DNA of 64,000 nucleotides from Streptomyces sp. NBC_00690. GTDB lineage: Bacteria > Actinomycetota > Actinomycetes > Streptomycetales > Streptomycetaceae. Location of the stretch: the NCBI RefSeq assembly GCF_036226685.1, contig NZ_CP109009.1:186001-250000 (forward strand), written 5' to 3'. The notes beneath the pieces were generated by a model that saw nothing but the letters and a program-made list of their open reading frames with translations, had not been told where the DNA came from and did not search any database. The position numbers and the translations under genes were made by a program. Positions 16,081 to 25,449 of the stretch are shown piece by piece; positions within the stretch are counted from its first letter, which is position 1, and every line of letters begins with the position of its first letter.

Positions 16081-16770
16081 GTGAGCCTGTTGGCCCCCAC
16101 CGAACTGAGTGACTGTGCGGAGAAGCTGATACGTGGCCGTCACTCGACCCGCGCGTTCCGCCCGGAAGCCCTCCCCGAGGACACGATTCGTGCGATCTTC
16201 TCGCTGGCCGGCGCCGCGCCGTCCAACTCCAACGCACAGCCCTGGCGGGTGGAGGTGGTGAGCGGCGCCACTCGCGAACGCCTGGCCAACGCCTTGCAGG
16301 TGGCCCACGCCGAGAAGCGCGTCTCGGTCGATTTCCCGTACCCCGACGACCTGTACTCACAGGCCCTCCAGGCACGCCGGGCGGCGTTCGGTACCCAGCT
16401 GTACGGAGCGCTGGGCATCGCAGCCGACAATCACGAGGCGCGGGCGGCCTACAACGCGGAAAGCCTGCGCTTCTACGGCGCGCCACACGCCGCGTTCCTG
16501 TTCGTCACCGGGGACGGCGGGGCCCGGCTGGCCGCTGACGTCGGTGCCTACATGCAGACCCTGCTCCTGGCAATGACCGCCTACGGCGTGGCGAGTTGTC
16601 CCCAGGGGCTGCTGAGCTTCTATGCCGACACAGTCCGCGCCGAACTCGCAGTCAGCGAAGGACAACTACTCGTGGGCATCTCCTTCGGCTACGCCGACGG
16701 AACGGCACCCGTCAACCACATCAGGACCGAAAGGGCTGCGCTCGAAGCAATCACGACTTTCCACAGCTAG
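16081..16770 (+). CDS. Nitroreductase-family flavoenzyme
   Basis: This 229-residue FMN-dependent oxidoreductase has the family N-terminal motif RHSTRAFRPEALPED, the flavin-contacting APSNSNAQPW and a C-terminal GISFGYADG. The family reduces nitro groups, quinones or similar acceptors with NAD(P)H as dimers. The GTG at 16081 follows GAGGAGTC. The enzyme is probably derepressed by the divergent TetR regulator on sensing an electron acceptor. Transcription should end at the large hairpin 28 bases downstream. Confidence 0.9.
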   Translation: MSLLAPTELSDCAEKLIRGRHSTRAFRPEALPEDTIRAIFSLAGAAPSNSNAQPWRVEVVSGATRERLANALQVAHAEKRVSVDFPYPDDLYSQALQARRAAFGTQLYGALGIAADNHEARAAYNAESLRFYGAPHAAFLFVTGDGGARLAADVGAYMQTLLLAMTAYGVASCPQGLLSFYADTVRAELAVSEGQLLVGISFGYADGTAPVNHIRTERAALEAITTFHS

Positions 16771-16797
16771 TCGATTCGCGCGTGCCCACTACTCCTG

Positions 16798-16833
16798 GCT
16801 GCGGCAGCCCCCCTGCCGGGGGGCTGCCGCAGC
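16798..16833 (+). terminator. Nitroreductase terminator
   Basis: A perfect 16-base stem (starting GCTGCGGCAGCC) with a four-base loop, 28 bases after the nitroreductase stop. Confidence 0.8.
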
Positions 16834-17356
16834 AGCTTGGGCAACCGGCCGCGATGGCACAGCAGGCTGTGATGCCCACGCCGTCCGTGATCCAGGGCAC
16901 GGAGGTCTACCGCGCTGGTCGAGTGCCCTGGTCACCGTTGGTGTCTACCTCCCTCGGGGAGCGGTGCCTCCCTCGCCGGTGTCATCCCAGCCCACGTGGA
17001 CGCACACCGAGAACATCAGGAATCCACTCACCACCAGGGCCGCCCGCCTCGCGCCGCCACGGACAGACGATTCGCGAGCATGGGACGGACCACAGGGATT
17101 CGAGAAGAATCGCGGGGCGCCTTCTGACGAAACGTCCTCCAGTAGCGGGCGAGCTGCCGCGGGAGGCGCCTCTCATCTGTCTGCAGCCTTGCGGCTCAGA
17201 GCGACCTCGATACCGCAGCATGGATGGGGAACTCGTAGTGATCGACGGCGGTTCCGTAGGCCCCTCGTTCTTCAGTTTCGGAATAGCTTGCGTGAGGGGG
17301 TAGGGGTCGCCAGTAGGGTTGGAGCAGTCCGCACAAAAGGGGCCTCGGGGGTAGAT
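16834..17356. other. Intergenic stretch before the EACC1 gene
   Basis: No supported gene. The last 100 bases are AT-richer than the flanks and probably hold the EACC1 promoter, but no clear -35/-10 pair could be fixed. Confidence 0.45.
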
Positions 17357-17794
17357 GTGCGCATCCGGATCGACAGCACGAACAATGACGGGCAGGGCAC
17401 GGGCGCGTTGACGGAGGAATTCGCGCGGTGGCTCGCTCAGGACCGCAATGTGGGTCCGTATGTGGAGATCCAGCGTATGCGCCCGAGAGCCGACGACGGC
17501 GGAATGTCCGGAGGGTTAGTCGAGTGGCTCAACCTGGTGCTGACGTCCGGGTTCTCTGCTGCCGCTCTGGTGTACGCGCACCGAAGCTTCCGTGCCTCCC
17601 AACCGCCCCGGATGCGGCAGTCGGTGCGGTTGGTTGTTGAACAGGGCGGCTCCCGCATCGTGGTCGAGGTGGGTTCCGACGAGGACGCGGCTGCTATTGC
17701 CCGTCTGCTGGCCGCGCCGGCGGGTGCCAGCGCCTCGCCGTCGTGTCCTGAGGGGGGCGCCGCCCCTGAGGGAGGCCCGGGTGCTGGTTCCTGA
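17357..17794 (+). CDS. EACC1-type (effector-associated constant component) protein
   Basis: This 145-residue protein matches the EACC1 family: an N-terminal EFARWLAQDRNV segment, a central amphipathic or membrane-proximal helix (VEWLNLVLTSGFSAAALVYA, residues about 55-75), then a beta-hairpin (RLVVEQGGSRIVVEVG) and a terminal helix. EACC1 proteins are found beside effector proteases, TIR or other toxic domains in multicellular bacteria and are thought to link effectors to a sensing core. The GTG at 17357 has GGGGG just upstream. The C-terminal tail is Gly/Pro/Ala-rich and overlaps the caspase gene by 14 bases, so the two are made in fixed ratio. Confidence 0.75.
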   Translation: MRIRIDSTNNDGQGTGALTEEFARWLAQDRNVGPYVEIQRMRPRADDGGMSGGLVEWLNLVLTSGFSAAALVYAHRSFRASQPPRMRQSVRLVVEQGGSRIVVEVGSDEDAAAIARLLAAPAGASASPSCPEGGAAPEGGPGAGS

Positions 17795-19313
17795 TCCCGT
17801 TGCGAGCCGGGCAGTGTTGGTGGGAGTGGATGCCTACAGTCATCCGGACCTGGCACCGCTGCCCGCGGCGGCGGCTGCCGCAGGGCGGTTGGCCACTCTG
17901 TTCTGCGACCCGGAGGTGTGGGGTCTGCCCGCTGAGCACGTCACAGTCTTGGGCGCCGACGCATCTCAGGCCGTGATCCTGGGCGCTGTCCGTGACGCGG
18001 GTAAGGCGGCGACGGACACGATGGTGGTGTACTTCGCTGGTCATGGTCTCCGTGATCGCAATGAGGTTCTGTACCTGGCCTTATCGGGTGCTGATGCCGA
18101 CTACCCCGAGATCGGATGCCTGAAGTACCGGGATCTGCGCAATGTGCTGCGGCAGACCGGTTACCGGGCTCGCTACCGGCTGACTGTTCTGGACTGCTGT
18201 TACAGCGGCCTGGCCGGTGCCATGAACGCTCATGGGGTTCTGAGTCGGGCCGAACTCGGGCGTGCCCTGGGCGAGGAGCGATTCCCGGAGATCGGCGACT
18301 GGGAGGATGCCGGAGACTTGGTGTTGACGTCCGCACCGCCCACCCACCGCTCGTTCGTTCCGTTGGGGGCCGACTATCCAGAGTTCACCGGCGAGCTGAT
18401 CGATGTCCTGGAGCACGGCATTTCCAACGCTGGACCCACACTGAACGTTGAGCACGTGTGGCGACGGGTACGCTCGCGGCTGGATGAGCGTGGCAGCCCG
18501 GCTCCCCAGCAGTTCGCCCAGAACAGCGTCGCCCAACGTATCTGGTTCCGTAACCGCGCCAACACACTCTGGGCAGGCCCGATCCAGGTATCGGAGGCCA
18601 CCAGTCCTCAAACTGCCCCACCGATCCTTCAACCCTCCTGGAATCACCCAGGAGAATCAGTGCCGAGCCCGCTCCCCTGGCCAGTCGAGGAACACACACC
18701 ACCAACATGGAACGGTGTAGCGTCCATCCCCGCCGATCCACCCCATACCGGTGACGCCGCCAGTGGCGACACTCATGACGCACCCCTGTCACAGGTCCAG
18801 TACACCGAAGCCGAGCATGCCTCCGGGCCAGCCGACAGCAGCCCGCACCCCCTCATCAAGGGTGCCGTGTACCTCATCGGAGGTCCTCTGTACCTCATCT
18901 TCGTCGGTGTCTTCAATATCCTCTCAGCGGCGGGCAACCTCTGGTTCTACTTCTGGGTGATGTTCTGGCCCGTACTCGCCTACACCGTTCCCGCGACAAT
19001 CACCGCCGGTGTCCAAGCCTCACCCGGAGCAGGCATCCGGAACCTGATCGTCTACACGACCCTGGGCCTGCTCACCCTGGCCGCAGCCTTTGCCATCTTG
19101 AAAATATCTACGGAATGGCACCCCTATTCCTGGCGCGGCGATCAGTCCATCAACGCAGGGTTTGCAGCGCTAGCGGCGGGGCTGGCCGTGCCGTGGTTCC
19201 CCGTCCTGAACCAGCGCTGGCACTGGGTCGACTTGAGCCATCGCCAGCTCTCGTGGGTCGTGGATATCAACCAGCCCTGGCACTGGATCGCCGACCGCCT
19301 CGGCGTCATCTAA
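17781..19313 (+). CDS. Caspase-like cysteine protease with membrane-spanning C-terminus
   Basis: This 510-residue protein starts at a GTG directly after GAGGGAGG and inside the end of the EACC1 gene. Residues 1-250 are a caspase-like (clan CD) peptidase. The fold begins SRAVLVGVDAYSHPDL, with catalytic His88 in VVYFAGHGL and catalytic Cys140 in LDCCYSG. A proline-rich linker (about 265-350) leads to about four hydrophobic segments between residues 358 and 480, ending in a Trp-rich tail (HWVDL, QPWHWI). A membrane-anchored caspase next to EACC1 suggests an abortive, self-cleaving response to phage or damage. The trigger and substrate are unknown. Confidence 0.85.
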   Translation: MLVPDPVASRAVLVGVDAYSHPDLAPLPAAAAAAGRLATLFCDPEVWGLPAEHVTVLGADASQAVILGAVRDAGKAATDTMVVYFAGHGLRDRNEVLYLALSGADADYPEIGCLKYRDLRNVLRQTGYRARYRLTVLDCCYSGLAGAMNAHGVLSRAELGRALGEERFPEIGDWEDAGDLVLTSAPPTHRSFVPLGADYPEFTGELIDVLEHGISNAGPTLNVEHVWRRVRSRLDERGSPAPQQFAQNSVAQRIWFRNRANTLWAGPIQVSEATSPQTAPPILQPSWNHPGESVPSPLPWPVEEHTPPTWNGVASIPADPPHTGDAASGDTHDAPLSQVQYTEAEHASGPADSSPHPLIKGAVYLIGGPLYLIFVGVFNILSAAGNLWFYFWVMFWPVLAYTVPATITAGVQASPGAGIRNLIVYTTLGLLTLAAAFAILKISTEWHPYSWRGDQSINAGFAALAAGLAVPWFPVLNQRWHWVDLSHRQLSWVVDINQPWHWIADRLGVI

Positions 19314-19367
19314 AGCGTGTTTTGAAAGTCGGTTCTGTTCCTCGTCCCGCATCGTGATGATCTCGAT

Positions 19368-19553
19368 GTGAAGCGAGGGGATCACTCTGACGGCCAATGG
19401 GCTGTGCTGGAACCGTTGTTGCCGGTCGCCGTGCTGGGGCGGCCGTCGGTGGACCGACGCAAGCCTCCCTGGGTGACAGCCGGATCAGGCGGAACTGCGG
19501 TCGTGCCGTGGGTGCTTGCCTCTGCCGGAGTGCGCGAGCCCCGGAAGCTGTAG
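19368..19553 (+). pseudogene. IS5-type transposase N-terminal remnant
   Basis: The peptide DGQWAVLEPLLPVAVLGRPS, followed by VDRRK, is the N-terminal signature of IS5-family transposases, but the frame ends after 61 codons with no DDE core. Just upstream, at 19315-19331, GCGTGTTTTGAAAGTC resembles the terminal repeat of such elements. No matching right end was found. It abuts the caspase gene. Confidence 0.6.
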
Positions 19554-19745
19554 AGCCCCTCGGGGGCAAGGCAGAGTTCACCGTCCTCCCGACCCAACCG
19601 GTTCCGGGCCTCTCGCGGCAGAACCGGTCTCCGTCACACTCGGGTTCGCCCGTGCGGGTGGTTTGAACCGCGCACCGGACCTGCCGCACCGGGGTGATGA
19701 GAATACTGTCCGTCCCATACCCCGGAGACGGAAGGTAGGACAGTC

Positions 19746-19820
19746 ATGAACTGGGTCGACGATCTCGTCCACCTGATCGACTACCTCGGACCGCTTGTCA
19801 CCGCATTCACCGGCGGCTGA
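19746..19820 (+). CDS. 24-residue amphipathic peptide, candidate small protein
   Basis: ATG at 19746 to TGA at 19818-19820 gives a peptide beginning MNWVDDLVHLIDYLGPL. GGAGACGGAAGG lies upstream at ribosome-site distance. Hydrophobic residues (W3, V4, L7, V8, L10, I11, L14, L17, V18, F21) recur every three to four positions with acidic ones (D5, D6, D12) on the other side. It would form an acidic amphipathic helix with a Gly-Gly end. It could be a membrane-active or signalling peptide, or a chance ORF. Confidence 0.4.
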   Translation: MNWVDDLVHLIDYLGPLVTAFTGG

Positions 19821-19920
19821 GCCGGACGAGGTGGAGCGGTGGAGCGGTGAGCATCACACGACCGCCTCCCCCTGCTTCTCTGTAAGGGCCGGTGCCAAGG
19901 CACCCGTTCCTGTTCGCCCC

Positions 19921-20387
19921 TCACCAGAGAAAGCGGTCGAAGGTGCTGCCGGCGAATCCGCGGAAGTCCATAGCCCACACCTGCAGACGCCCCGCCTGCT
20001 GCCGACGTCCATCTGGCCCTCGGAGGGCCACATGGGGCTGCTGGGTGATCGTGCGGTCCGGCTGGACGACGGGGACCGGGCCGCTGTGGACGTTGAGGAT
20101 GCGGAGGAACGTGTACTTGGTGCCCTGGTGGCCGACCTCGAAGCACCACCGCTGGTTCGCGCCGTTGTTGCGGGTGTAGATGATCGGGGCGGTGCCGGGT
20201 GCCGTGGACGAGCGCGGCATGTCCCACACCAGCGTGAGCCGGGACGCCAAGGCGAGGTAGAGCCCACCGTCCGCGCCTCGGGCGACTCCTCAAGGTCCTT
20301 GAACTGCGCCGCGTAGTCTCCCCATCCGCCTCCGTGCGGTCCCGCCTGAGGGCCGGGACAGTCGCCGGTCCCGCCCGGGCCGACCAT
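19921..20387 (-). pseudogene. Broken beta-trefoil (ricin-type) lectin-like gene
   Basis: From 20250 to 19921 the minus strand reads as a lectin-like fragment: GLYLALASRLTLVWD, then IIYTRNNGANQRWCFE, a ricin-type repeat feature, then AMDFRGFAGSTFDRFLW and a stop. No start codon of its own is convincing. A plausible N-terminal part (ATG at 20387, MVGPGGTGDCPGP to DYAAQFKDLEESPEA) is in another frame that must shift near 20275. Together they would give about 155 residues without a signal peptide. It lies beside the metzincin and secreted ricin-lectin genes. Confidence 0.5.
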
Positions 20388-20493
20388 AGAACGTTCCCAC
20401 CACACCGTAGAGACACCCCGCCCGGGTGCTGCCCCAGAGCATCAATCCGGCCAGCGTTCTGCTGACACCTCTGCCCTCCCACGGTCCGGTGCC

Positions 20494-20533
20494 GGGTCTC
20501 GGTGTGCGGTGTCGACACCGCACACCGAGACCC
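20494..20533. repeat. Perfect 40-bp palindrome
   Basis: Eighteen-base arms beginning GGGTCTCGGTG flank a TCGA centre that is itself palindromic, so all 40 bases are symmetric. It lies between the divergent lectin fragment and metzincin gene, upstream of both. It may be a terminator left from a lost gene, or an operator. Confidence 0.85.
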
Positions 20534-20812
20534 TGCGGTCGTGGCTGGCAGGTGCACCGGACCGGGCGGGAGAAGCAGCGTTGCGGTCCAGGGTTCACGC
20601 CAAAGCGGGGTGGGGGCGTGCGCGGGTTGTGACGGGGCGGCGCCCTTGATTCCTGCCGCAGGTGGACCGCCTGGCGGAAGGGTACGGGGTGCCGCAGAAA
20701 TCGGACACGTCTGCCGATGGCCGGGTATGCGCTGATGTGTGGCGCTGTCACGCTCCCGCCTCAGCCGGAACCTTTCCCCTGGGCTTCAGGGCCTTCGAGA
20801 GGAGAACGTGTC

Positions 20813-23555
20813 ATGGGATTCCTGCGGTTCAAGACGACGGGCTACAACTGGGTGCAGACGTACCCGGCAGGTGGTGAGTGGCGGTTGCTGTTCGGGCGAA
20901 GCAAGGAGGGTGCCCTGATCAGCGAGCAGCGTCTGGTGTCCCAGGAGTGGCTCACCACCATCGTGCCGAAGCTGGTCAACGCCCAGCGGCTGTACGAGAG
21001 TGACTGCGCGCTGCTGCTGTCCCGTCCCGGAGAGTCCCTGCAGAGCCTGTTCTTCCGGGGTGACAGCTACCAGTGGTTCGACTGGGAGCAGGGCAGGACT
21101 GTGAGTGAGGGGCCGTGGGCCGGGCTGGGGAACTGGGGCAGCGCGCTCCCAGCCGGGTGGCGCTCGCAGATCGACGCGCTGTTCCCGGCGCCTGACGCGG
21201 CGGACGGAGCGCGGCAGACGTACTTCTTCAAGGGCGGCCGGGTCCTCACCCTGAACTGGTCCACCGGCGTGGTGCGCGAGGCCCTGATCACCGAGGGTCC
21301 GGACGCGTCGGGCAGTGCGGGCTGGGCCCAATTACCGGAGGAGTTCCGCCAGAATCTGGATCATGTGGCGGCGTACAAAGCGGCGGCCGACGGGACCCGG
21401 CAGAGCCTGCTGGTCAAGGGCACCCAGGGTGTCCTGCTGAACTGGAAGACCGGGGTCCTTGCCTCCGGAGCTCTCGACCGCCTCGGGATACCCGGCCTGG
21501 TGGCGCTCCCCGAACGGTTCCGTACTCCCTACCGTCCGGTCACCGGCCGCTGGACGGGTGCCGTCGGCAATCAGCGGATCGAGCTCCGTGTCGATCTGGA
21601 GGGCGAGCGGGCGCTGGGCATCGTCAGCGGTGATCTGTTCACCGGCGACACCTGGACCGACTCCTTCCGAACCAGCGGCGCTCTGATCGTCACGCCGAGC
21701 GTCAACAGCTTCACTCTCATCCAGTCGGGTCTGTCCTGGGCGAACAACTCACCCCTGACGGAACTCTTCCTCACGCTCCCCCGGACCGCCGTGACCAGCC
21801 CCGAAGGCAGCAACGCCAGCCTGATCCTCGCCCCACCCGGCGCCGGCCAGCAGCTGAACCTCGGCTGCTACTACGCCGGTCCGACGCTGCGTTCGGTGGA
21901 GCTGGAGACCGATGCCCTGGAGGGCACCCAGGTCTTCCAGCAGTACGACACCTCCCGGGGTGCTTTCGTCCCGCCCGGTTACCGCAACCGGGTCCTCACC
22001 CTGGCCTCCGCCTTCGCCGAGGCCGGTGTCGAGCTGAAGAACGCAGGCCGGGCCAATGTCGTCGCCGACACCTCGGGGGCCGATCTGAGGTGGTCGGAGG
22101 CGGAGCTGCACGCCGCGATGGAGGCGAACTTCAGCCTGCACCGGGACACGGAGCAGTGGAAGATCTGGAACTTCGTCGCCACCTACTCCTCCCTCCACGA
22201 CAGCGTCGCCGGGCTCATGTTCGACCAGACCGGCAGGCAACGCCAAGGCGTGGTCATCTTCCACAACGCCCTGCGGGACTACAACTGCCTCGGTACCGCG
22301 ATGGAGCTGTTCACCTACGTCCACGAGGTCGGACATGTCTTCAACATGCTCCACTCCTGGGAGAAGAACCTTGCCAAGCCACCCTCCCCGCTGGGCCCGA
22401 ACAATGGCTTCGGCGACATCTCCTGGATGAACTACCCCGCGCTGTACGCCAACGGCAACCGGGCCGGAGGGCAGCACTACTGGCAGGACTTCCCCTACTG
22501 CTTCAGCGACGACGAACTGCGCCACCTGCGCCACGGCTACTACCGCCACATCGTCCCCGGCGGTGACAACGCCCTCACCAACGCCGCCCTCGACCTCAGC
22601 GCCACCGCACAGGCATTCACCCTCCCGTCGGCCGGCGAGGACCCCGGCCTCGCGCTCTCACTCGGCGGGAAGCGGGCCTTCGGCTACGGCGAACCGGTCA
22701 TGGCCGAACTCCGACTCACCCGCACCGGTGTGACCGGTGATGTGGCCGTGGCCGCGAGCATCGGCCCCAAGGGTGAGCGCACCACGATCGTGATCACCGA
22801 CCCCTACGGCCGCACCCGGGCCTTCCGACCCATAACCCGCGCCTGCACCGGCCACGGCGACACCGAACGGACGGTCACCCTCACCGAGACGAGCCCGGCC
22901 GTCTACGAGACGGCCTACCTCGGCTACGGCAGCGAAGGACTGTACTTCGCCGAACCCGGCACCTACCAGGTCACCGCCGTCCACACCGGACTCGACGGCG
23001 CCCGCACCGTATCGCCCACCCGAACGCTGCGGATCCGCACTCCACTGGACCGCGCCGACCAGGAAGTCGGCGAACTCCTCACCGGCGACGACCAGGGCAC
23101 CCTCCTCGCCTTCCTCGGCTCCGACGCCCCCCCACCTCACCACCGGCAACGACGCACTCCAAGAGATCAGCGAACGCCACAGCGACCACCCACTCGCCGC
23201 CTACGCCCGCCTCGCCCGAGGCGCGAATGCCGGACGCCACTTCCAGACCATCGGCGACGGCCGACTTCAGATCCGCCAACCCGACATCACCACATCCGTC
23301 ACCCAACTCATCGCAGCCATCAACACCTCCCGCACCGACCAGAACACCGGCCTCGACAACCTCACCCTGAATGCAGCCCTGCGCCGCCTCGCGACCGTCC
23401 ACGCCAAAGCAGGCGACCTCGAACGCGCCGACGCGGCCCTTGACACCCTCGTCACCCACTTCCACGACCAGGGCGTCCCCGCCCATGTCGAGCAGCACAT
23501 CCAGCAACAGGCAGACGAGACCCGCGCCCAGATCCACGAAGCCGCAGGGGAGTGA
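20813..23555 (+). CDS. Metzincin-type zinc metalloprotease, frameshifted near the 3' end
   Basis: ATG at 20813 follows GAGAGGAGAAC. Residues 1-240 hold short repeats of hemopexin-like character (RQTYFFKGGRVLTLNW and RQSLLVKGTQGVLLNW). The zinc site is HEVGHVFNMLH at 504-514, with Asn where metzincins normally have Gly. The Met-turn is recognisable in DISWMNYP. A beta-sandwich region follows, then a helical C-terminal part (for example DALQEISERHSDHPLAAYA). That last part is in another frame: one extra C in the seven-base C run 23127-23133 breaks the gene. Without it the protein is about 913 residues. No signal peptide is seen, so export would need another route. Confidence 0.8.
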
Positions 23556-23572
23556 CCCTCCCGTCTCCAGCA

Positions 23573-23606
23573 TCTGTACCGGCCCTGTCGCCAGGGCCGG
23601 TACAGA
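23573..23606 (+). terminator. Metzincin gene terminator
   Basis: A perfect 14-base stem (TCTGTACCGGCCCT and complement) with a six-base loop, 17 bases after the stop codon. Confidence 0.8.
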
Positions 23607-23980
23607 CGGCTGCCCGCCGACATATGCGAGAACCCGACGGACAACACCCAAGGACGGGCCCACCCCCACCAGAGGGGATATCCCCTCCAGCGGCGGCAGT
23701 GCTCTTCCTGAGGAGGCCCGCGGCCCTTTCGGGGGTGAACAGCGGGTAGGGCAGCATCCTCATTGGGTGGCGATGCATCGCCACACCCACGCCATCCTCA
23801 CCGGCCCCGGTACCGCGGACCGGAACGCGGTTCCCAGAGCGGGCGGGAGCGTCACCCGAAGGACTGGATTGGCAGCCTCGGCCGTTTCCCTCCGCCTCAG
23901 TTGGCAAGCCATCTGCGTGCCAGTGGGGCGGCATGTCACGACACGCCGTCCCGAAAAAGCAGAGGAACTGAGGTGTTGTC

Positions 23981-24517
23981 ATGCGTACACGCCACAAGGC
24001 ACTGACCGCTCTGGCCGTCCTGGCCACCGCCCTGGGTGCCGTCACCGCTTCGGCAGCCCTGGCCGCACCGGACGCCGCTCCGCCCGCCTATCCGCCGGGA
24101 ACCCAGGTCACCATCGAGACCTTCGCCGCCAAGTGCCTCGACGTGCGGACCCCAGACAGTGGTGCGCCACTCGTCCAAGCCGACTGCGACAACACCGCTC
24201 GTACCCAGCGGTTCTGGGTGAACACCGTTGCCGGCGGTGTGGAGATCCGCACCGCCGGCAACCTGTGTCTCGACCTGGAGGCCGCGAAGCGCGGCAACGG
24301 GACACGGATCATCCAGTACCCCTGCGGAACACTCCCCCGGTTCAGCCAGACCTTCCTCACCTTCTCGGCCGCGGCGGACGCGGGTCTGTCCACCCTCCAC
24401 ACCATCGACCTCAGGTGCTTCGACGTCGAGAACGCCGACGACGCGGCCGGCGCGGGCATCATCCAGTTCAGCTGCAACGGCGACTCCAACCAGAGCTTCA
24501 AGCTCCGCGAGATCTAA
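23981..24517 (+). CDS. Secreted ricin-type beta-trefoil lectin
   Basis: This 178-residue protein has a Sec signal peptide (residues 1-29, positive start MRTRHK, hydrophobic core, cleavage near ASAALAAPD). A single ricin-B domain follows with three repeats (KCLDVRTPDSGAPLVQADCD, NLCLDLEAAKRGNGTRIIQY, LRCFDVENADDAAGAGIIQF) and paired cysteines. No catalytic domain is attached. It should bind a carbohydrate outside the cell. It follows the metzincin gene by 425 bases but has its own upstream region, so joint operation is only suggested by location. Confidence 0.88.
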   Translation: MRTRHKALTALAVLATALGAVTASAALAAPDAAPPAYPPGTQVTIETFAAKCLDVRTPDSGAPLVQADCDNTARTQRFWVNTVAGGVEIRTAGNLCLDLEAAKRGNGTRIIQYPCGTLPRFSQTFLTFSAAADAGLSTLHTIDLRCFDVENADDAAGAGIIQFSCNGDSNQSFKLREI

Positions 24518-24947
24518 CGCCACCGGCACGCTCCGAACCGCCGAAAGGCAACCATCCCTCCCTCGCCACTCCACCCGGGCCGGATCGCCACGGCTTCCCG
24601 GCCCGGCCATGCCACCCGCTCATACCCGGCAGCCGCTCACCGGGCCGAGTCCGTAGACGTCTTCGGGCCATGGGACCATCGCTACGAGTTGGGCCGCCGC
24701 AGGGCCAGAGGTTCGGGTCGGGGGGCAAGTCCTGGATGCTGCTTCAGCCGATCGGTTGGGACGGCGATGAGAACGGGCGGTCAGATAGCCGGCTGTTGTG
24801 CCACTGCCTCGGTGCCTTGGTCGTGCGGTTGGTGGGTGCGCATTGTGATCTTCATGACCTATGCGTGGTCAGAGGGATGCTCGCCATCCTCGTCCGTCTG
24901 CTGTCCGAAGAGGGATGACGGACAACTCAACTCGCAGCATTCGCTGA
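24518..24947. other. Intergenic stretch without supported gene
   Basis: Between the lectin stop and the MFS remnant no frame shows coding character and no strong hairpin was recognised. Confidence 0.45.
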
Positions 24948-25290
24948 TCATCCGGGATCAACCCGTTGGTCTGGGGCGGGTGTCCGTTGGTGGTGGCTGG
25001 TGGGCAGCCAGCAGGCGACGACGAGGGCAGCGAGCAGTGCTGCTCCTGCGGCGGCCCACGCGGCGGAGCGTATTCCGGTGATCCATGCCGCCCGGGATTT
25101 CCCGGGCGGTACTCCGCTTGTTCCCGGGTGTGTCATCGTGCCGTGAGTGGTCAGGAGGGTGGCGATGCCGAGCGCTCCGCCGGTCTCACGGATCAGGTCG
25201 TTGACCGCTGCTCCGGTTCCCGCGCGTCCGTTGGGCACGGCGTCCATGACCGTCTCGGGGGCGGGAGCGGCTGCGAAGCCGGTCACCAGG
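24948..25290 (-). pseudogene. C-terminal remnant of an MFS (DHA2-type) drug exporter
   Basis: About 112 codons encode the end of a 14-helix multidrug exporter: the conserved loop TVMDAVPNGRAGTGAAVND, then LIRETGGALGIATLL, and a last membrane helix (AAWAAAGAALLAALVVACWL). Upstream of 25290 the similarity stops abruptly and the sequence is not membrane-like. The first 12 or so helices are deleted, so it cannot transport. Confidence 0.75.
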
Positions 25291-25449
25291 CAGTGACCTG
25301 CGGGAAAGGAGGTCCGGCCGCTTGGGTCCGGGCCTCGCGGAGCTCGGGTCGCGATCTGTTCGTACGGCGGGGCACCGTGCCGTGCCCAGGCCATCCCGCA
25401 GATCAACCTGGTCGGGCGCGGCGACTCAGGCCGCCCCGCCCGATGAGGG

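Noticed and set aside
17357..19313. Calling the pair a known named defence system
   Set aside because: No companion sensor or NTPase that would define one is present in the window.
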